NCBI RefSeq assembly: GCF_003112575.1
Contig: NZ_BEWC01000005.1
Location: 682,001-746,000 of the forward strand
DNA: 64,000 bases
From: Streptomyces ardesiacus
Lineage (GTDB): Bacteria > Actinomycetota > Actinomycetes > Streptomycetales > Streptomycetaceae
Direction of reading: 5' to 3'
Part shown: positions 8,990 to 17,530 of the stretch, one piece after another
Layout: each line of letters begins with the position of its first letter
Numbering within the stretch: position 1 is the first letter of the stretch
The notes under the pieces: generated by a model
What the model saw: only the letters and a program-made list of their open reading frames with translations
Database searches by the model: none
What the model was told of the DNA's origin: nothing
Translations under genes and position numbers: made by a program

Positions 8990-9022
8990 AGCTTAACCAC
9001 GGCCCTCTTATTCCCCGCTAAA
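8990..9022 (-). promoter_or_regulatory. Predicted SARP-type promoter of the ACP-KS operon
   Basis: Read on the minus strand: heptamer TTTAGCG (9022-9016), 4 bp, heptamer ATAAGAG (9011-9005), 9 bp, then -10 TAAGCT (8995-8990). Heptamer spacing is 11 bp and the -10 begins 16 bp after the second heptamer start. The same geometry occurs at 9078 and 21498. SARP regulators bind heptamer direct repeats with 11-bp periodicity just upstream of the -10, which fits. The ACP start codon is 65 nt downstream of the -10. Confidence 0.6.
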
Positions 9023-9077
9023 AGGCCGCTTTCCTGGGAACCGCGGCCCGGCCGCGCAATCAATGGCTCGGTCGAAA

Positions 9078-9110
9078 TTAAGGAGGGTTTAAGGGCGGCC
9101 TCGGTAAGGT
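9078..9110 (+). promoter_or_regulatory. Predicted SARP-type promoter of the KS2 operon
   Basis: Heptamer TTAAGGA (9078-9084), 4 bp, heptamer TTAAGGG (9089-9095), 9 bp, then -10 TAAGGT (9105-9110). This is the clearest of three sites with identical spacing; no good -35 hexamer is seen, as expected when a SARP substitutes for it. The KS gene starts at 9169, leaving a leader of about 50 nt. It is divergent from, and about 55 bp away from, the minus-strand site at 8990-9022. Confidence 0.68.
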
Positions 9111-9168
9111 CGCCGTCAGCTCGGCGGATCGAATTCGGCACATCGGCACAGGGGAAAGGCAACCGACC

Positions 9169-10335
9169 ATGAAGGGCCTCACCTCTGACGACGTCGTGGT
9201 GACCGGACTCGGCACCGTGAGCTGCCTCGGTGCGGGCGTCGACGCGTTCTGGGCCGGACTGCGGGCGGCCGACAGCCGTCCGGAGCCGCCGCCGGGCCTC
9301 GCCGAGCGGGTGCCCGGCGCGCTCTCCTACCGCGTCGCGGACGGCGTCACGGAGACCGGCCGGTACGGTCGCGCGACCGCGTTCGCCCTGCACGCCGCGC
9401 GTCAGGCGGTCGCCGACGCCGCGCTGACCGCCGAGGAGATCGCGGACATGGCCGTGGTGATCGGCACCGCGGCCGGCGAGACCGCCGAGCGGGAGACCGC
9501 CCGGGACGGCGCCGGGGCGGAGGCGTGGGCCCCGGTGTTCCGGGTCGCCTCGGCCGTGGGCGGCGAACTCGGCGCGTTCGGCAGCAACATCAGCGTCAGC
9601 AACGCCTGCGCGGCCAGCGGTTACGCGCTGACGCTCGCGATCGACCTGGTGCGCCGGGGCGAGGCGCGGACCGTGCTGGTCGGCGGAGCGGACGCGGTGG
9701 CCACGGTGCCGCTGGCCGCCTTCGGCCGGCTCGGCGCCAGCGACCCCGTCCGCTGCCGCCCGTTCGACGCGGACCGCGGGGGCACCGTCTTCGGCGAGGG
9801 CGCGGCGATGCTGGTGGTGCGGTCCGCCGGGGCCGCGGCCGGCCGGCCCGTGTACGGCCGTCTTCTCGGCGCCGCTCTGAGCTGCGACGCCCACCATCCG
9901 ACCGCGCCCGATCCGGCCGGTGACCAGCTGGTGCGGGTCGCGCGCGAGGCGCTGCGCGAGGCCGGGCGGGAGCCCGGCGACGTCGACGCGGTGATCCCGC
10001 ACGGCACCGGCACCCGCCAGAACGACGCGGTCGAGGCCCGGGTGCTCGGCGAGGTCCTCGGCGAACGGCTGGGCGACGTACCGCTGTTCAGCCTCAAGGC
10101 GTTCATCGGCCACACCGCCGGCTCCGCCGCCGCGTTCTCCACGGTCTGTGCCGCGCTGATGGCGCGGCACGGCGCGATGCCCGCGAACATGACGCTGGAG
10201 CGCCAGGACCCGGACTGCCGGGTGTGGCTGCCGCAGACCGGTCCCACTCCGCTGACGCGGACGAACGTCCTGCTCAACGCCTATGCGTTCGGCGGGAACA
10301 ACTTCTCCCTGGTGTTCGGAGGCGAAAGCCGGTGA
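9169..10335 (+). CDS. Beta-ketoacyl-ACP synthase (second KS-alpha), active
   Basis: A 388-residue KAS-type enzyme with Cys147 (SVSNACAASG), His (IPHGTGTRQND), and the Lys/His motif SLKAFIGHTAG all present; the closing loop is AYAFGGNNF. It is about 15 residues shorter than the first KS because the N-terminal region is compact. ATG 9169 has GGGGAAAGG upstream. It is translationally coupled to the KS-beta-like gene at 10332 (GTGA). A separate KS/KS-beta pair, divergent from the first, suggests either two elongation stages or two different chains. Confidence 0.9.
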   Translation: MKGLTSDDVVVTGLGTVSCLGAGVDAFWAGLRAADSRPEPPPGLAERVPGALSYRVADGVTETGRYGRATAFALHAARQAVADAALTAEEIADMAVVIGTAAGETAERETARDGAGAEAWAPVFRVASAVGGELGAFGSNISVSNACAASGYALTLAIDLVRRGEARTVLVGGADAVATVPLAAFGRLGASDPVRCRPFDADRGGTVFGEGAAMLVVRSAGAAAGRPVYGRLLGAALSCDAHHPTAPDPAGDQLVRVAREALREAGREPGDVDAVIPHGTGTRQNDAVEARVLGEVLGERLGDVPLFSLKAFIGHTAGSAAAFSTVCAALMARHGAMPANMTLERQDPDCRVWLPQTGPTPLTRTNVLLNAYAFGGNNFSLVFGGESR

Positions 10336-11402
10336 CGGCACGCGACACCGTGGCCGAGGCCGTCGTCACCGGCGTGGGGACCGTGGCCGCGCCGGCCGGA
10401 ACCGCGCTGGACGAACCCTGGTTCGACTACCGGGCCCGGCTCGGTCCGCGCGGCTACAAGTACCTGCCCGACGCCTGCCAGTACCTGCTGGCCGCGGCCA
10501 AGGACGCCCTCACGCGGAGCGGCGCGGAATCCGCCGGGCCTGCCGGGCCTGCCGGCCCTGCCGGCCCTGCCGGTCCTGCTGGATCCGCCGGGTCCGTGGG
10601 GAGCGCCGGTGCCGCCGGGGACGGGCCCGCGGCTCTCGCCGGCTTCGCCGAGGAGCGGCGCGCGGCCGTCGTGGGGACCAACAGCGCGGTGGCGGCGCTG
10701 CACGCCGACATCACCGAGGTGGTGCGGGCCGGCGGGATCAACCGGCTCAGCCCGATGCTCACGCCGTTCTTCTCCGTCAACCTCGTCGCCTCGCGCCTGT
10801 CCACCGAGCACCGGCTCAAGGGCTTCAACACGACCGTGACCTCGCCGCGCGTGGCCGGCCTGGAGGCGCTGCACGTGGCCGCTCGCGAACTCGGCGCCGG
10901 CCGCGGCGACCTGGTCCTGGCCGGTGTCACGGAGGCGTTCGACCCGGGCCACGGCACGGCGGCCGCCGAGGCCGGGTCCGTCGTGCTGGTGCTCCGCCCG
11001 CCGGCCGACGCCGTACGGCCCGGCGGCGCGCTGCTGCGGACCACGCTGCGTTTCGTCCCTCCGGCCGCCCTGGCGCACGAGTCCGGGCGGCGGCGTGCCG
11101 GCCGGGAGGTGCGCGAAGCCCTGGAGGCACTCGCCGCGCCCGGCCGCGCACCGGAGCTGATCCGGGTGGTCACGGACGGCTCGGCGGTGGCCGCGGCGGT
11201 CGAGGCGGCGGTCCGCGACTGGTCGGCGCGACGCGTACCGCTGTCGGTCGAGGCGGTCGGCGCCCGGGCCGGCGCGCTGGCGCCGATGGAGCGGGTCGCG
11301 CACGACCTGCGCGACGGCGCCGCCGGTCCGCGGACGGTGGTGGCCGTCGCGGGCGAGGGCAACGTGGCGTTCGCGTCGGTGGACCCGTACGGGACGGCGT
11401 AG
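10332..11402 (+). CDS. Degenerate KS-beta / chain-length-factor-like protein
   Basis: A 356-residue, strongly diverged ketosynthase homologue. The first thiolase half is recognisable: an N-terminal VTGVGTV strand, and the nucleophile region TTVTSPRVAGLEAL in which Arg replaces Cys. The second half has no HGTG, LGHT or GFGGNN motifs and cannot catalyse condensation. An insert at about residues 71-100 is a Gly/Pro/Ala repeat (GPA units, about 10530-10600) absent from normal KS proteins. GTG 10332 overlaps the KS stop. Position and pairing indicate a KS partner, but it could also be a docking or structural protein. Confidence 0.72.
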   Translation: MTARDTVAEAVVTGVGTVAAPAGTALDEPWFDYRARLGPRGYKYLPDACQYLLAAAKDALTRSGAESAGPAGPAGPAGPAGPAGSAGSVGSAGAAGDGPAALAGFAEERRAAVVGTNSAVAALHADITEVVRAGGINRLSPMLTPFFSVNLVASRLSTEHRLKGFNTTVTSPRVAGLEALHVAARELGAGRGDLVLAGVTEAFDPGHGTAAAEAGSVVLVLRPPADAVRPGGALLRTTLRFVPPAALAHESGRRRAGREVREALEALAAPGRAPELIRVVTDGSAVAAAVEAAVRDWSARRVPLSVEAVGARAGALAPMERVAHDLRDGAAGPRTVVAVAGEGNVAFASVDPYGTA

Positions 11403-11460
11403 CCGCCGTGGCGGTGCGGACCGTGCCCGCGCGCCGGGCGCTCATCAAGGAACGAAAGGG

Positions 11461-12261
11461 ATGGACATGCTGTCATCGGTGAAGGGCTCGTGGGCCGTGA
11501 TCCTCGGTGCCTCCAGCGGCATGGGCCGGGCCACGGCCCTGGCCATGGCGAAGGAGGGCGCCCACATCTTCGGCGTGCACCTCAGCACCGCGGCGCAGCG
11601 GACCGAGGTGGAGGAGCTCGTCGCCGAGCTGGAGGCCACCGGTGTCCAGGTCGTGTTCCACAACCGCAACGCGGCCGGCCACCAGAACCGCGCCGAGCTC
11701 GTGGCGGAGATCGCGGAGGCGACCGGACCGGGCGGTGTCCGCGTACTGCTGCACTCCCTCGCGTTCGGCAGCCTGCTGCCGTTCATCCCGACCGAGGAAC
11801 AGCCGGACGTGATCACGCCCCGGCAGATGAACATGACGGCCGACGTGATGGGCCACAGCCTCGTCTACTGGACCAGGGACCTCTACGTGGCGGGCCTGCT
11901 GCGGCCCGGCGCGAAGGTGTTCACGCTGACCAGCCACGGGGACGAGCACGCCATGCCGAGCTACGGCGCGGTCGGCGCCGCCAAGGCCGCGCTCTGCGCC
12001 CACGTCCGCCAGCTCGCCGTGGAACTGGCGCCGTCCGGTGTCGCGGTCAACGCGATCCGCGCCGGAATGGCCCCCACACCGGCCGCGCTGCGCATTCCCG
12101 GCAGCGAGGACCTGGCCCGGCGCGCGGCCGAGGCGAACCCGCACGGCCGGATCACCGAGCCCGAGGAGGTGGCGGAGGCGATCGTCATGCTCTCGGCCAG
12201 CAGCTCGTCCTGGCTCACCGGAAACGTCATCGGCGTCGACGGCGGAGAAGCGATCGTCTGA
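11461..12261 (+). CDS. SDR, enoyl-ACP reductase-like (FabL/FabI type)
   Basis: A 266-residue short-chain dehydrogenase/reductase. It has the nucleotide motif GASSGMGRA (residues 17-25) and a Tyr-x6-Lys catalytic pair (YGAVGAAK, about 164-171), the spacing seen in enoyl reductases of the FabI/FabL/ChcA group; ketoreductases use Tyr-x3-Lys. The LHSLAFGSLLPF segment matches the SxAxG region of FabI/FabL. It should reduce an enoyl thioester with NAD(P)H. It follows the KS2 pair by 58 bp and precedes a FabG-like gene, so the elongated chain is probably at least partly saturated. Weak RBS (AAGGAACGAAAGG) before ATG 11461. Confidence 0.78.
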   Translation: MDMLSSVKGSWAVILGASSGMGRATALAMAKEGAHIFGVHLSTAAQRTEVEELVAELEATGVQVVFHNRNAAGHQNRAELVAEIAEATGPGGVRVLLHSLAFGSLLPFIPTEEQPDVITPRQMNMTADVMGHSLVYWTRDLYVAGLLRPGAKVFTLTSHGDEHAMPSYGAVGAAKAALCAHVRQLAVELAPSGVAVNAIRAGMAPTPAALRIPGSEDLARRAAEANPHGRITEPEEVAEAIVMLSASSSSWLTGNVIGVDGGEAIV

Positions 12262-12347
12262 CTGCCGTCGCGCGGGAGTCCGCGCCGGGTGCGGCCCGCC
12301 GCCGCCGGGCGCGGCCCGCCGTCATCAAGCGAGGAGAGGACGCAACC

Positions 12348-13109
12348 ATGCAGGAGACACCCATGACGCCGCCGAGCGCGCCCGTCGCCCTGGTCACCGG
12401 CGGTTCGCGCGGCATCGGCCGCGCGGTGGTCGAGAGGCTGCTCACCGACGGCTACGACGTCAGCTACTGCTACCGCACCCGGCCCGAGGACGCGGACGAC
12501 GTCGTCAAGCTGGCCGAGGACCACGGACGGCGGCTGTACGAGGCCGCCGTGGACGTCACCGACGAGCAGGCCGTCATCGCGTACCTGGCGAAGACCGCCG
12601 AGCGGCTCGGGCCGCTCGACGCCGTGGTCACCAGCGCCGGGATCGTGCACGACAGCCCGCTGGCGACGATGAGCGCGCACGCCTGGCACAGCGTCATCGA
12701 GACCAACCTCACCGGGACCTACCACGTCTGCCGCGCGGCCGTGTTCCCGATGATCAAGCACGCGCGCGGCACGATCGTGAACATCTCGTCGGTCACGGGC
12801 GTGTACGGCAACGCCACGCAGTCCAACTACGCCGCGTCCAAGGCCGGCATCATCGGCTTCACCAAGTCCCTCGCCAAGGAAGTGGCCCGCTTCGGCATCC
12901 GGGCCAACGTCGTCGCGCCCGGCCTGATCGCCACCGACATGACGGACGGCATGAGCGACCGGGCGCGCGCCAAGCTGCTCAAGCAGATTCCGCTGGGCCG
13001 GATCGGGTCGGCGGCCGAGGTCGCGGACGCGGTCTCGTTCCTGGCCTCCGAGCGGGCCTCCTACATCACCGGCCAGGTCCTGCAGATCGACGGCGGCATC
13101 AGTCAGTGA
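12348..13109 (+). CDS. 3-oxoacyl-ACP reductase (FabG-like SDR)
   Basis: A 253-residue classical SDR. TGGSRGIGRA binds NADPH, the catalytic Ser is in NISSVTG and the Tyr-x3-Lys motif is YAASK. The ending ITGQVLQIDGGIS is the FabG C-terminal signature. It should reduce the 3-keto group after each condensation. ATG 12348 was chosen because GAGGAGAGGA lies 7 bp upstream; a second ATG at 12363 is possible. It is the last gene of the KS2 operon. No 3-hydroxyacyl dehydratase is seen in the window, so the housekeeping enzyme or one beyond the left edge must supply that step if chains are fully reduced. Confidence 0.9.
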   Translation: MQETPMTPPSAPVALVTGGSRGIGRAVVERLLTDGYDVSYCYRTRPEDADDVVKLAEDHGRRLYEAAVDVTDEQAVIAYLAKTAERLGPLDAVVTSAGIVHDSPLATMSAHAWHSVIETNLTGTYHVCRAAVFPMIKHARGTIVNISSVTGVYGNATQSNYAASKAGIIGFTKSLAKEVARFGIRANVVAPGLIATDMTDGMSDRARAKLLKQIPLGRIGSAAEVADAVSFLASERASYITGQVLQIDGGISQ

Positions 13110-13192
13110 GAGCGCGACAAACCCGCTGTATTCACGATGCTAAAGCCGGTCTTAATTCCCGCGATTGATTGCCGAATTACTGCCGGAGAATA

Positions 13193-13222
13193 TTGAAAAC
13201 CCGGTTTCCGGGTCGATACGGT
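13193..13222 (+). promoter_or_regulatory. Predicted promoter of the CHC-CoA operon with dyad in spacer
   Basis: A -35-like TTGAAA (13193-13198) and -10-like TACGGT (13217-13222) are separated by 18 bp. The spacer holds the perfect dyad ACCCGG-TTT-CCGGGT (13199-13213), a possible operator. The 222-bp gap before the EPSP-synthase fusion is AT-rich for this genome and contains no gene. It does not show the SARP-box geometry found at 8990, 9078 and 21498. Confidence 0.45.
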
Positions 13223-13331
13223 GGCGCCGGACGCGTGAGTTCCGTGCTTCTCTGCGCATTTCCTCCTCCCCGTCCCGTCGACCTCCGCCGATCGCGCACC
13301 GGGTCCACCTCTCTTTCGAAGGCTTATCGTC

Positions 13332-16300
13332 ATGCATCTTCTCGTTCGCGGCGGCCCGGGCCGGCTGGCCGGTGACATACGGGTACCGGCGTCGAAATAC
13401 CACGCGCACCGTGCGCTGATCCTGGCCTCCCTGGCCGACGGGGTGAGCCGCGTCAACGGCCTGACCGAGGCGCGGCACGTCACGTACACCGTGGAACTCC
13501 TGCGCGGCCTGGGCGTGCGGATCACGACCGAGGGCGACACGTTCGTCGTGCACGGCCTCGGCGGCGTCTACCGGCCGCGGCGCGCGTCCGTGTCGGCCGG
13601 CAGCTCCGGCACGACGCTCTACTTCATGATCGGCCTGGCGGCCCTCGCGGACCGGCCCGTCGAGGTGACCGGCCAGAAGTACTTCCGCAGGCGCCCGGTG
13701 GGCCCGTTGCTGGACGCGCTGCGGCAGCTGGGTGTGCACCTGACCTCCGCCGACGGCTGCCCGCCGGTACAGGTCCGGCCCGGCAGGCCGGCCGGCGGCC
13801 ACGTGCGGATCCCGGGCACGCTCTCGCAGTGGATCTCCGGGCTGATCCTGTTGGCGCCGTTCGCCGAGCGGCCGACGGTCGTCGAGGTCGAGGGCGAGCT
13901 GAACGAGCGCCCCTACCTCGAACTCACCGTGGCGATGATGCGGCAGTTCGGGCTGCGGGTGGAGGTGTCGCAGGACTGGCGGCGCTTCGCCGTCGAGCCC
14001 GGACAGCGCGCTCGGGCGAGGGACGTCACCCTGCCGCCGGACATCGGCTCCGCGGCCTTCGCCGTCGCCGCCGCCGCGCTCCACCCGGCCGACGTCCTGC
14101 TGCGCGGCATCACCTCGCTGGACGGCGGACCGGCCGACCACCCCGAGGCCCACTTCCTGCGCGTGGCCCGGGACATGGGCGTCCCGATGGAGATCGAGCC
14201 CGGCCGCGGACTGCGCGTGCGCCACGACGGCGTGCGGCTGCGGGGAACCACGGTCGACTGCCGGGACATGCCCGACATGCTGCCGGTCCTCGCGACGCTG
14301 GCGACCTTCGCCGACGGCGAGACCGTCTTCGAGCACGTCGCGCACACCCGCTTGAAGGAGTCCGACCGGGCCGCCGCCATGACGCAGCTGAACGCCATGG
14401 GAGCCGGACTGGAGCTGACCGGCGACACCCTGCGGGTGCGCGGCACGGCCGCGCTCCGCGGCGCGAAGCTGTCGTCGTTCAACGACCACCGCGTCCTGAT
14501 GGCCCTGGCCGTGGCGGCGACGCGAGCCGACGGACCGTCCACCCTCAGCTATCCGCACGCCTACCGGATCTCGTACCCGGACTTCCTGACCGACCTGGGC
14601 GGCCTCGGCCTGTCGATGGCCGTGGAGCGCCCGCCCGCGCGCACCGCGCCGGCCGCGCCCGCGGTTGCCGCGCCGGCCGCGGCCGGCGAACTCCCGGCCG
14701 CCGCGTCGGCGCCGCCGCGGACGCTGCCCGAACGGGTACGGGAGCACGCGCGGACCCGGCCGGACGAGACCGCCGTCGTGACCGCGTACCCGGACCACGA
14801 GACGGCGCTCACCTGGCGGGAGCTCGCGGCGGAGGTGGACCGCGCCGCCGCCCTGCTGCTGCGCCTCGGCGTCGCGCCGGGCGAACGCGTCGCCTACCAG
14901 CTGCCGAACCAGGCGGAGTTCGTGGTGATGACGCTGGCCGCGCTGCGCATCGGGGCCGTCTGCTGCCCGGTCATGCCGTTCTTCCGCGAGCGGGAGGTCG
15001 GCTTCGCGCTCCGCCGCTCCGGCGCCCGCGTGCTGCTGCTCGCCGAGACCTACCGGGGCCGCCGGCCGGCCGAGGAGCTGGCGGGACTGCCGGCCGAGGA
15101 CACGGCGCGGCTGGAGCACGTACTCGTGCTGTCGGACAGCGAGGAGAGCGCGCGACTGCCGGGCACGGACGGCGCGTTCCGCTTCCACGACTGGCACGCC
15201 GCCCTGGCCGCGGGCGAGGCCGACGCCGCCGGGCTGGACGCCCGGACGCCCGAGCCGACGGCGCTGGCGCAGCTCCTGTTCACCTCGGGCACGTCCGGCG
15301 AGCCGAAGGGCGCGCTGCACCGCGGGGACGTGCTGGCCCGCGGCGCCGCCGCGGAGATCCGCCAACTGGGCCTGGACGAGAGCGACGTGGTGTGGGTGCC
15401 GTCGCCGCTGGCGCATCAGACGGGCTTCCTCTACGGCATGTGGCTCGCGCTCGAACTGGGGGTGCGGCAGGTGCTCCAGGCCGAGTGGGACGCCAAGCGG
15501 GCGCTGTCCGTGCTGCGGGAGCACCGGGCCACCTTCGTCCAGGCGTCGACGCCGTTCCTCTCCGACCTCGTGCAGGTCGTCGAGGGCAGCGGACAGGCTC
15601 CGCCGGTGCTGCGCGTCTTCGTCGCCGCCGGCACCGCCATCCCGCGCAGCCTCGCCGAGCGGGCGAGCCGGGTCATGGGCACCGCCGTCTGCGGCGCGTT
15701 CGGCACCACCGAGACCTGCCTGGCGACCCTGAGCACGCCCGCGGACGCGCCCGCCGCGCGCTGGGGCACCGACGGCCGGGCGCTGGACGGTGTCCGGCTG
15801 CGCGTGGTCGACGACGCCGGCCGGGTCCGGCCGCCGGGTGTGGAGGGCAACTTCGAGATCCGCACGCCGACGGCCTTCGCCGGCTACCTCGACCGTCCTG
15901 ACCTGACGGCGGACGCCTTCACCGAGGACGGCTGGTACCGCACCGGTGACCTGGCGACGCTCGACGCCGACGGCTACCTCAGCATCACCGGCCGGGTGAA
16001 GGACGTGATCAACCGCGGCGGCGAGAAGGTGCCGGTCTCCGAGATCGAGCAACTGCTGCACGCCCATCCCGCCGTGGCCGAGGCGGCCCTGGTGGCGATG
16101 CCCGACGAGCGCCTCGGCGAGCGCGTCTGCGCCTTCGTCGCGGTGCGCGAGGGCGACCGGCTCGACTTCCCGTCGATGCAGCGCTACCTGGACCAGGGCC
16201 GGGTCGCCCGGCACTACTGGCCGGAGCGGCTGGAGGTCGTGGACAGCCTGCCGCGCAACGCCGCCGGCAAGGTACAGAAGTTCGTGCTCCGCGACCGGGC

Positions 16301-16367
16301 GCGGAGCCTTGCTCCGCAGCGCGGCCGGCGTGTGGAAACGGAACAGGAAAAGGTGGGTGGGGCGTGA
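13332..16367 (+). CDS. EPSP-synthase-like / acyl-CoA ligase fusion (CHC-CoA pathway)
   Basis: A 1011-residue two-domain protein. Residues 1 to about 435 are an EPSP-synthase (AroA) homologue: VPASKYHAHR contains Lys22 in the position of the EPSPS active-site lysine; AGSSGTT, RRRPVGPLLDAL, RLKESDR and FNDHR are recognisable. After an Ala/Pro linker, residues from about 460 are an ANL ligase with TSGTSGEPKG, FGTTET, GDLATLDADGYLSITGRVKD and NAAGKVQKF. AroA-like and ligase genes are known from the shikimate-to-cyclohexanecarboxyl-CoA route of ansatrienin, asukamycin and phoslactomycin producers; there the AroA-like enzyme is thought to act on shikimate or its CoA ester, not in chorismate synthesis. 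The next genes (dehydrogenase, ChcA) confirm the pathway. Fusion into one chain is notable. ATG 13332 has only a weak GAAGG upstream. Confidence 0.88.
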   Translation: MHLLVRGGPGRLAGDIRVPASKYHAHRALILASLADGVSRVNGLTEARHVTYTVELLRGLGVRITTEGDTFVVHGLGGVYRPRRASVSAGSSGTTLYFMIGLAALADRPVEVTGQKYFRRRPVGPLLDALRQLGVHLTSADGCPPVQVRPGRPAGGHVRIPGTLSQWISGLILLAPFAERPTVVEVEGELNERPYLELTVAMMRQFGLRVEVSQDWRRFAVEPGQRARARDVTLPPDIGSAAFAVAAAALHPADVLLRGITSLDGGPADHPEAHFLRVARDMGVPMEIEPGRGLRVRHDGVRLRGTTVDCRDMPDMLPVLATLATFADGETVFEHVAHTRLKESDRAAAMTQLNAMGAGLELTGDTLRVRGTAALRGAKLSSFNDHRVLMALAVAATRADGPSTLSYPHAYRISYPDFLTDLGGLGLSMAVERPPARTAPAAPAVAAPAAAGELPAAASAPPRTLPERVREHARTRPDETAVVTAYPDHETALTWRELAAEVDRAAALLLRLGVAPGERVAYQLPNQAEFVVMTLAALRIGAVCCPVMPFFREREVGFALRRSGARVLLLAETYRGRRPAEELAGLPAEDTARLEHVLVLSDSEESARLPGTDGAFRFHDWHAALAAGEADAAGLDARTPEPTALAQLLFTSGTSGEPKGALHRGDVLARGAAAEIRQLGLDESDVVWVPSPLAHQTGFLYGMWLALELGVRQVLQAEWDAKRALSVLREHRATFVQASTPFLSDLVQVVEGSGQAPPVLRVFVAAGTAIPRSLAERASRVMGTAVCGAFGTTETCLATLSTPADAPAARWGTDGRALDGVRLRVVDDAGRVRPPGVEGNFEIRTPTAFAGYLDRPDLTADAFTEDGWYRTGDLATLDADGYLSITGRVKDVINRGGEKVPVSEIEQLLHAHPAVAEAALVAMPDERLGERVCAFVAVREGDRLDFPSMQRYLDQGRVARHYWPERLEVVDSLPRNAAGKVQKFVLRDRARSLAPQRGRRVETEQEKVGGA

Positions 16368-17530
16368 GCCGGGACGTGGACTTCGCCGCTCTGTACGAGC
16401 GGGTCGAGAGCTGGGTGGAAGGGCCGGGCGAACGCTGGGCGGAACGCATCGAGGCCTCCGGCACGGTCCCCGAGGAGCTGTGGACCGAGCTGAACGACCA
16501 CGGCTTCCTGCGCGTGGCCGCGCCACGGGAGTACGGCGGCCTCGGCCTCGGCTTCACCCGGTGGATGGAGCTGATGGAGGTCTTCTCCCGCTCCCACGGC
16601 TCGATCCGCATGATCGTGCACGTGTGCAACGGGATCTGGCGCAGCCTGGACGGCCACGCCACCGACGACCAGCGCAAGCGGTTCGTCGTTCCCGCGGTCA
16701 ACGGCGAACTGAAGATCGCCTTCACCCTGACCGAGCCGGACAACGGCACCGGCGCCGACATCACCACCTCCGTGACCCGCGAGGGCGACACGTACTACCT
16801 GTCGGGCCGCAAGCACCTGATCACCTTCGGGATGCGCTGCGACTACTACCTCCTGGCGGCCCGCGTGGCGGGCAGCACCGGCCGGGACGGGACGGTGGCG
16901 CTGCTGGTGCCGCGGCACGCCGCCGGTGTCCACGCGCAGGACTCCTCGCAGACCATGGGCGTGACGGGAACGGACCACGCGACCCTCACGTTCGACCGCA
17001 CGCCGGTCCCGGTGGACCACCGCATCGGCGCCGAGGGCGACGGTCTGGAGATCTTCCTCGGGGGCTTCCTGACGCCCTCGCGCATCTCCGTCGCGATGAG
17101 CTGCGTCGGTCTGGCCGAGCGGGCCCAGCGGCTCGCGCTGGAGTACGCGCGCCGGCGGGTCACCTTCGGCAAGAAGCTGGCCGAGCGGCAGGCGATCCAG
17201 TTCATGCTCGCGGAGAACGCCACCGAGATCGAGGCGGCCCGGCAACTGGTCCTGCACGCCGCCCGCAGCTGCGAGAGCGGAGCCGAGGACGCCTCGATGA
17301 AGTCGTCCATGGCGAAGATGCACGCGGTGACCATGCTCACCTCCGTGACCGACAAGGCGCTGCAGATCCACGGCGGTCGCGGCTACTGGAAGGACCATCC
17401 CATGGAACGCGTCTACCGCGACGCCCGCGCCCAGCGGTTCGAGGAGGGCACGAACGAGGTGCAGAAGGCCGTGGTCTTCCGCGAGCTGCTGCGCGGCACC
17501 GCCCCGGCCGCCGCCGGAGCGGGCCGGTGA
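16364..17530 (+). CDS. Acyl-CoA dehydrogenase (CHC-CoA pathway)
   Basis: A 388-residue FAD-dependent acyl-CoA dehydrogenase family protein. Signature segments AFTLTEPDNGTGADI (FAD/substrate loop), RRVTFGKKLAERQAIQF, QIHGGRGYWKDHPMERVYRDAR and the catalytic-Glu region EEGTNEVQ are all present. It begins at GTG 16364, overlapping the fusion gene's stop by 4 bp, and ends overlapping chcA by 4 bp. In known CHC-CoA pathways a dehydrogenase of this family works with two reductases on partly dehydrated shikimate-derived CoA esters; whether it acts as a dehydrogenase or in reverse on this ring is not deducible here. Confidence 0.9.
   Translation: MSRDVDFAALYERVESWVEGPGERWAERIEASGTVPEELWTELNDHGFLRVAAPREYGGLGLGFTRWMELMEVFSRSHGSIRMIVHVCNGIWRSLDGHATDDQRKRFVVPAVNGELKIAFTLTEPDNGTGADITTSVTREGDTYYLSGRKHLITFGMRCDYYLLAARVAGSTGRDGTVALLVPRHAAGVHAQDSSQTMGVTGTDHATLTFDRTPVPVDHRIGAEGDGLEIFLGGFLTPSRISVAMSCVGLAERAQRLALEYARRRVTFGKKLAERQAIQFMLAENATEIEAARQLVLHAARSCESGAEDASMKSSMAKMHAVTMLTSVTDKALQIHGGRGYWKDHPMERVYRDARAQRFEEGTNEVQKAVVFRELLRGTAPAAAGAGR

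Noticed and set aside
13140..13158. Possible SARP heptamers CTAAAGC and CTTAATT 11 bp apart before the CHC operon
   Set aside because: No TAnnnT box at the required distance; a -35/-10 pair further downstream explains the promoter better.
13152..16526. 1124-codon open frame on the minus strand
   Set aside because: Antisense to the EPSPS/ligase fusion; a GC-rich shadow frame with no motifs.
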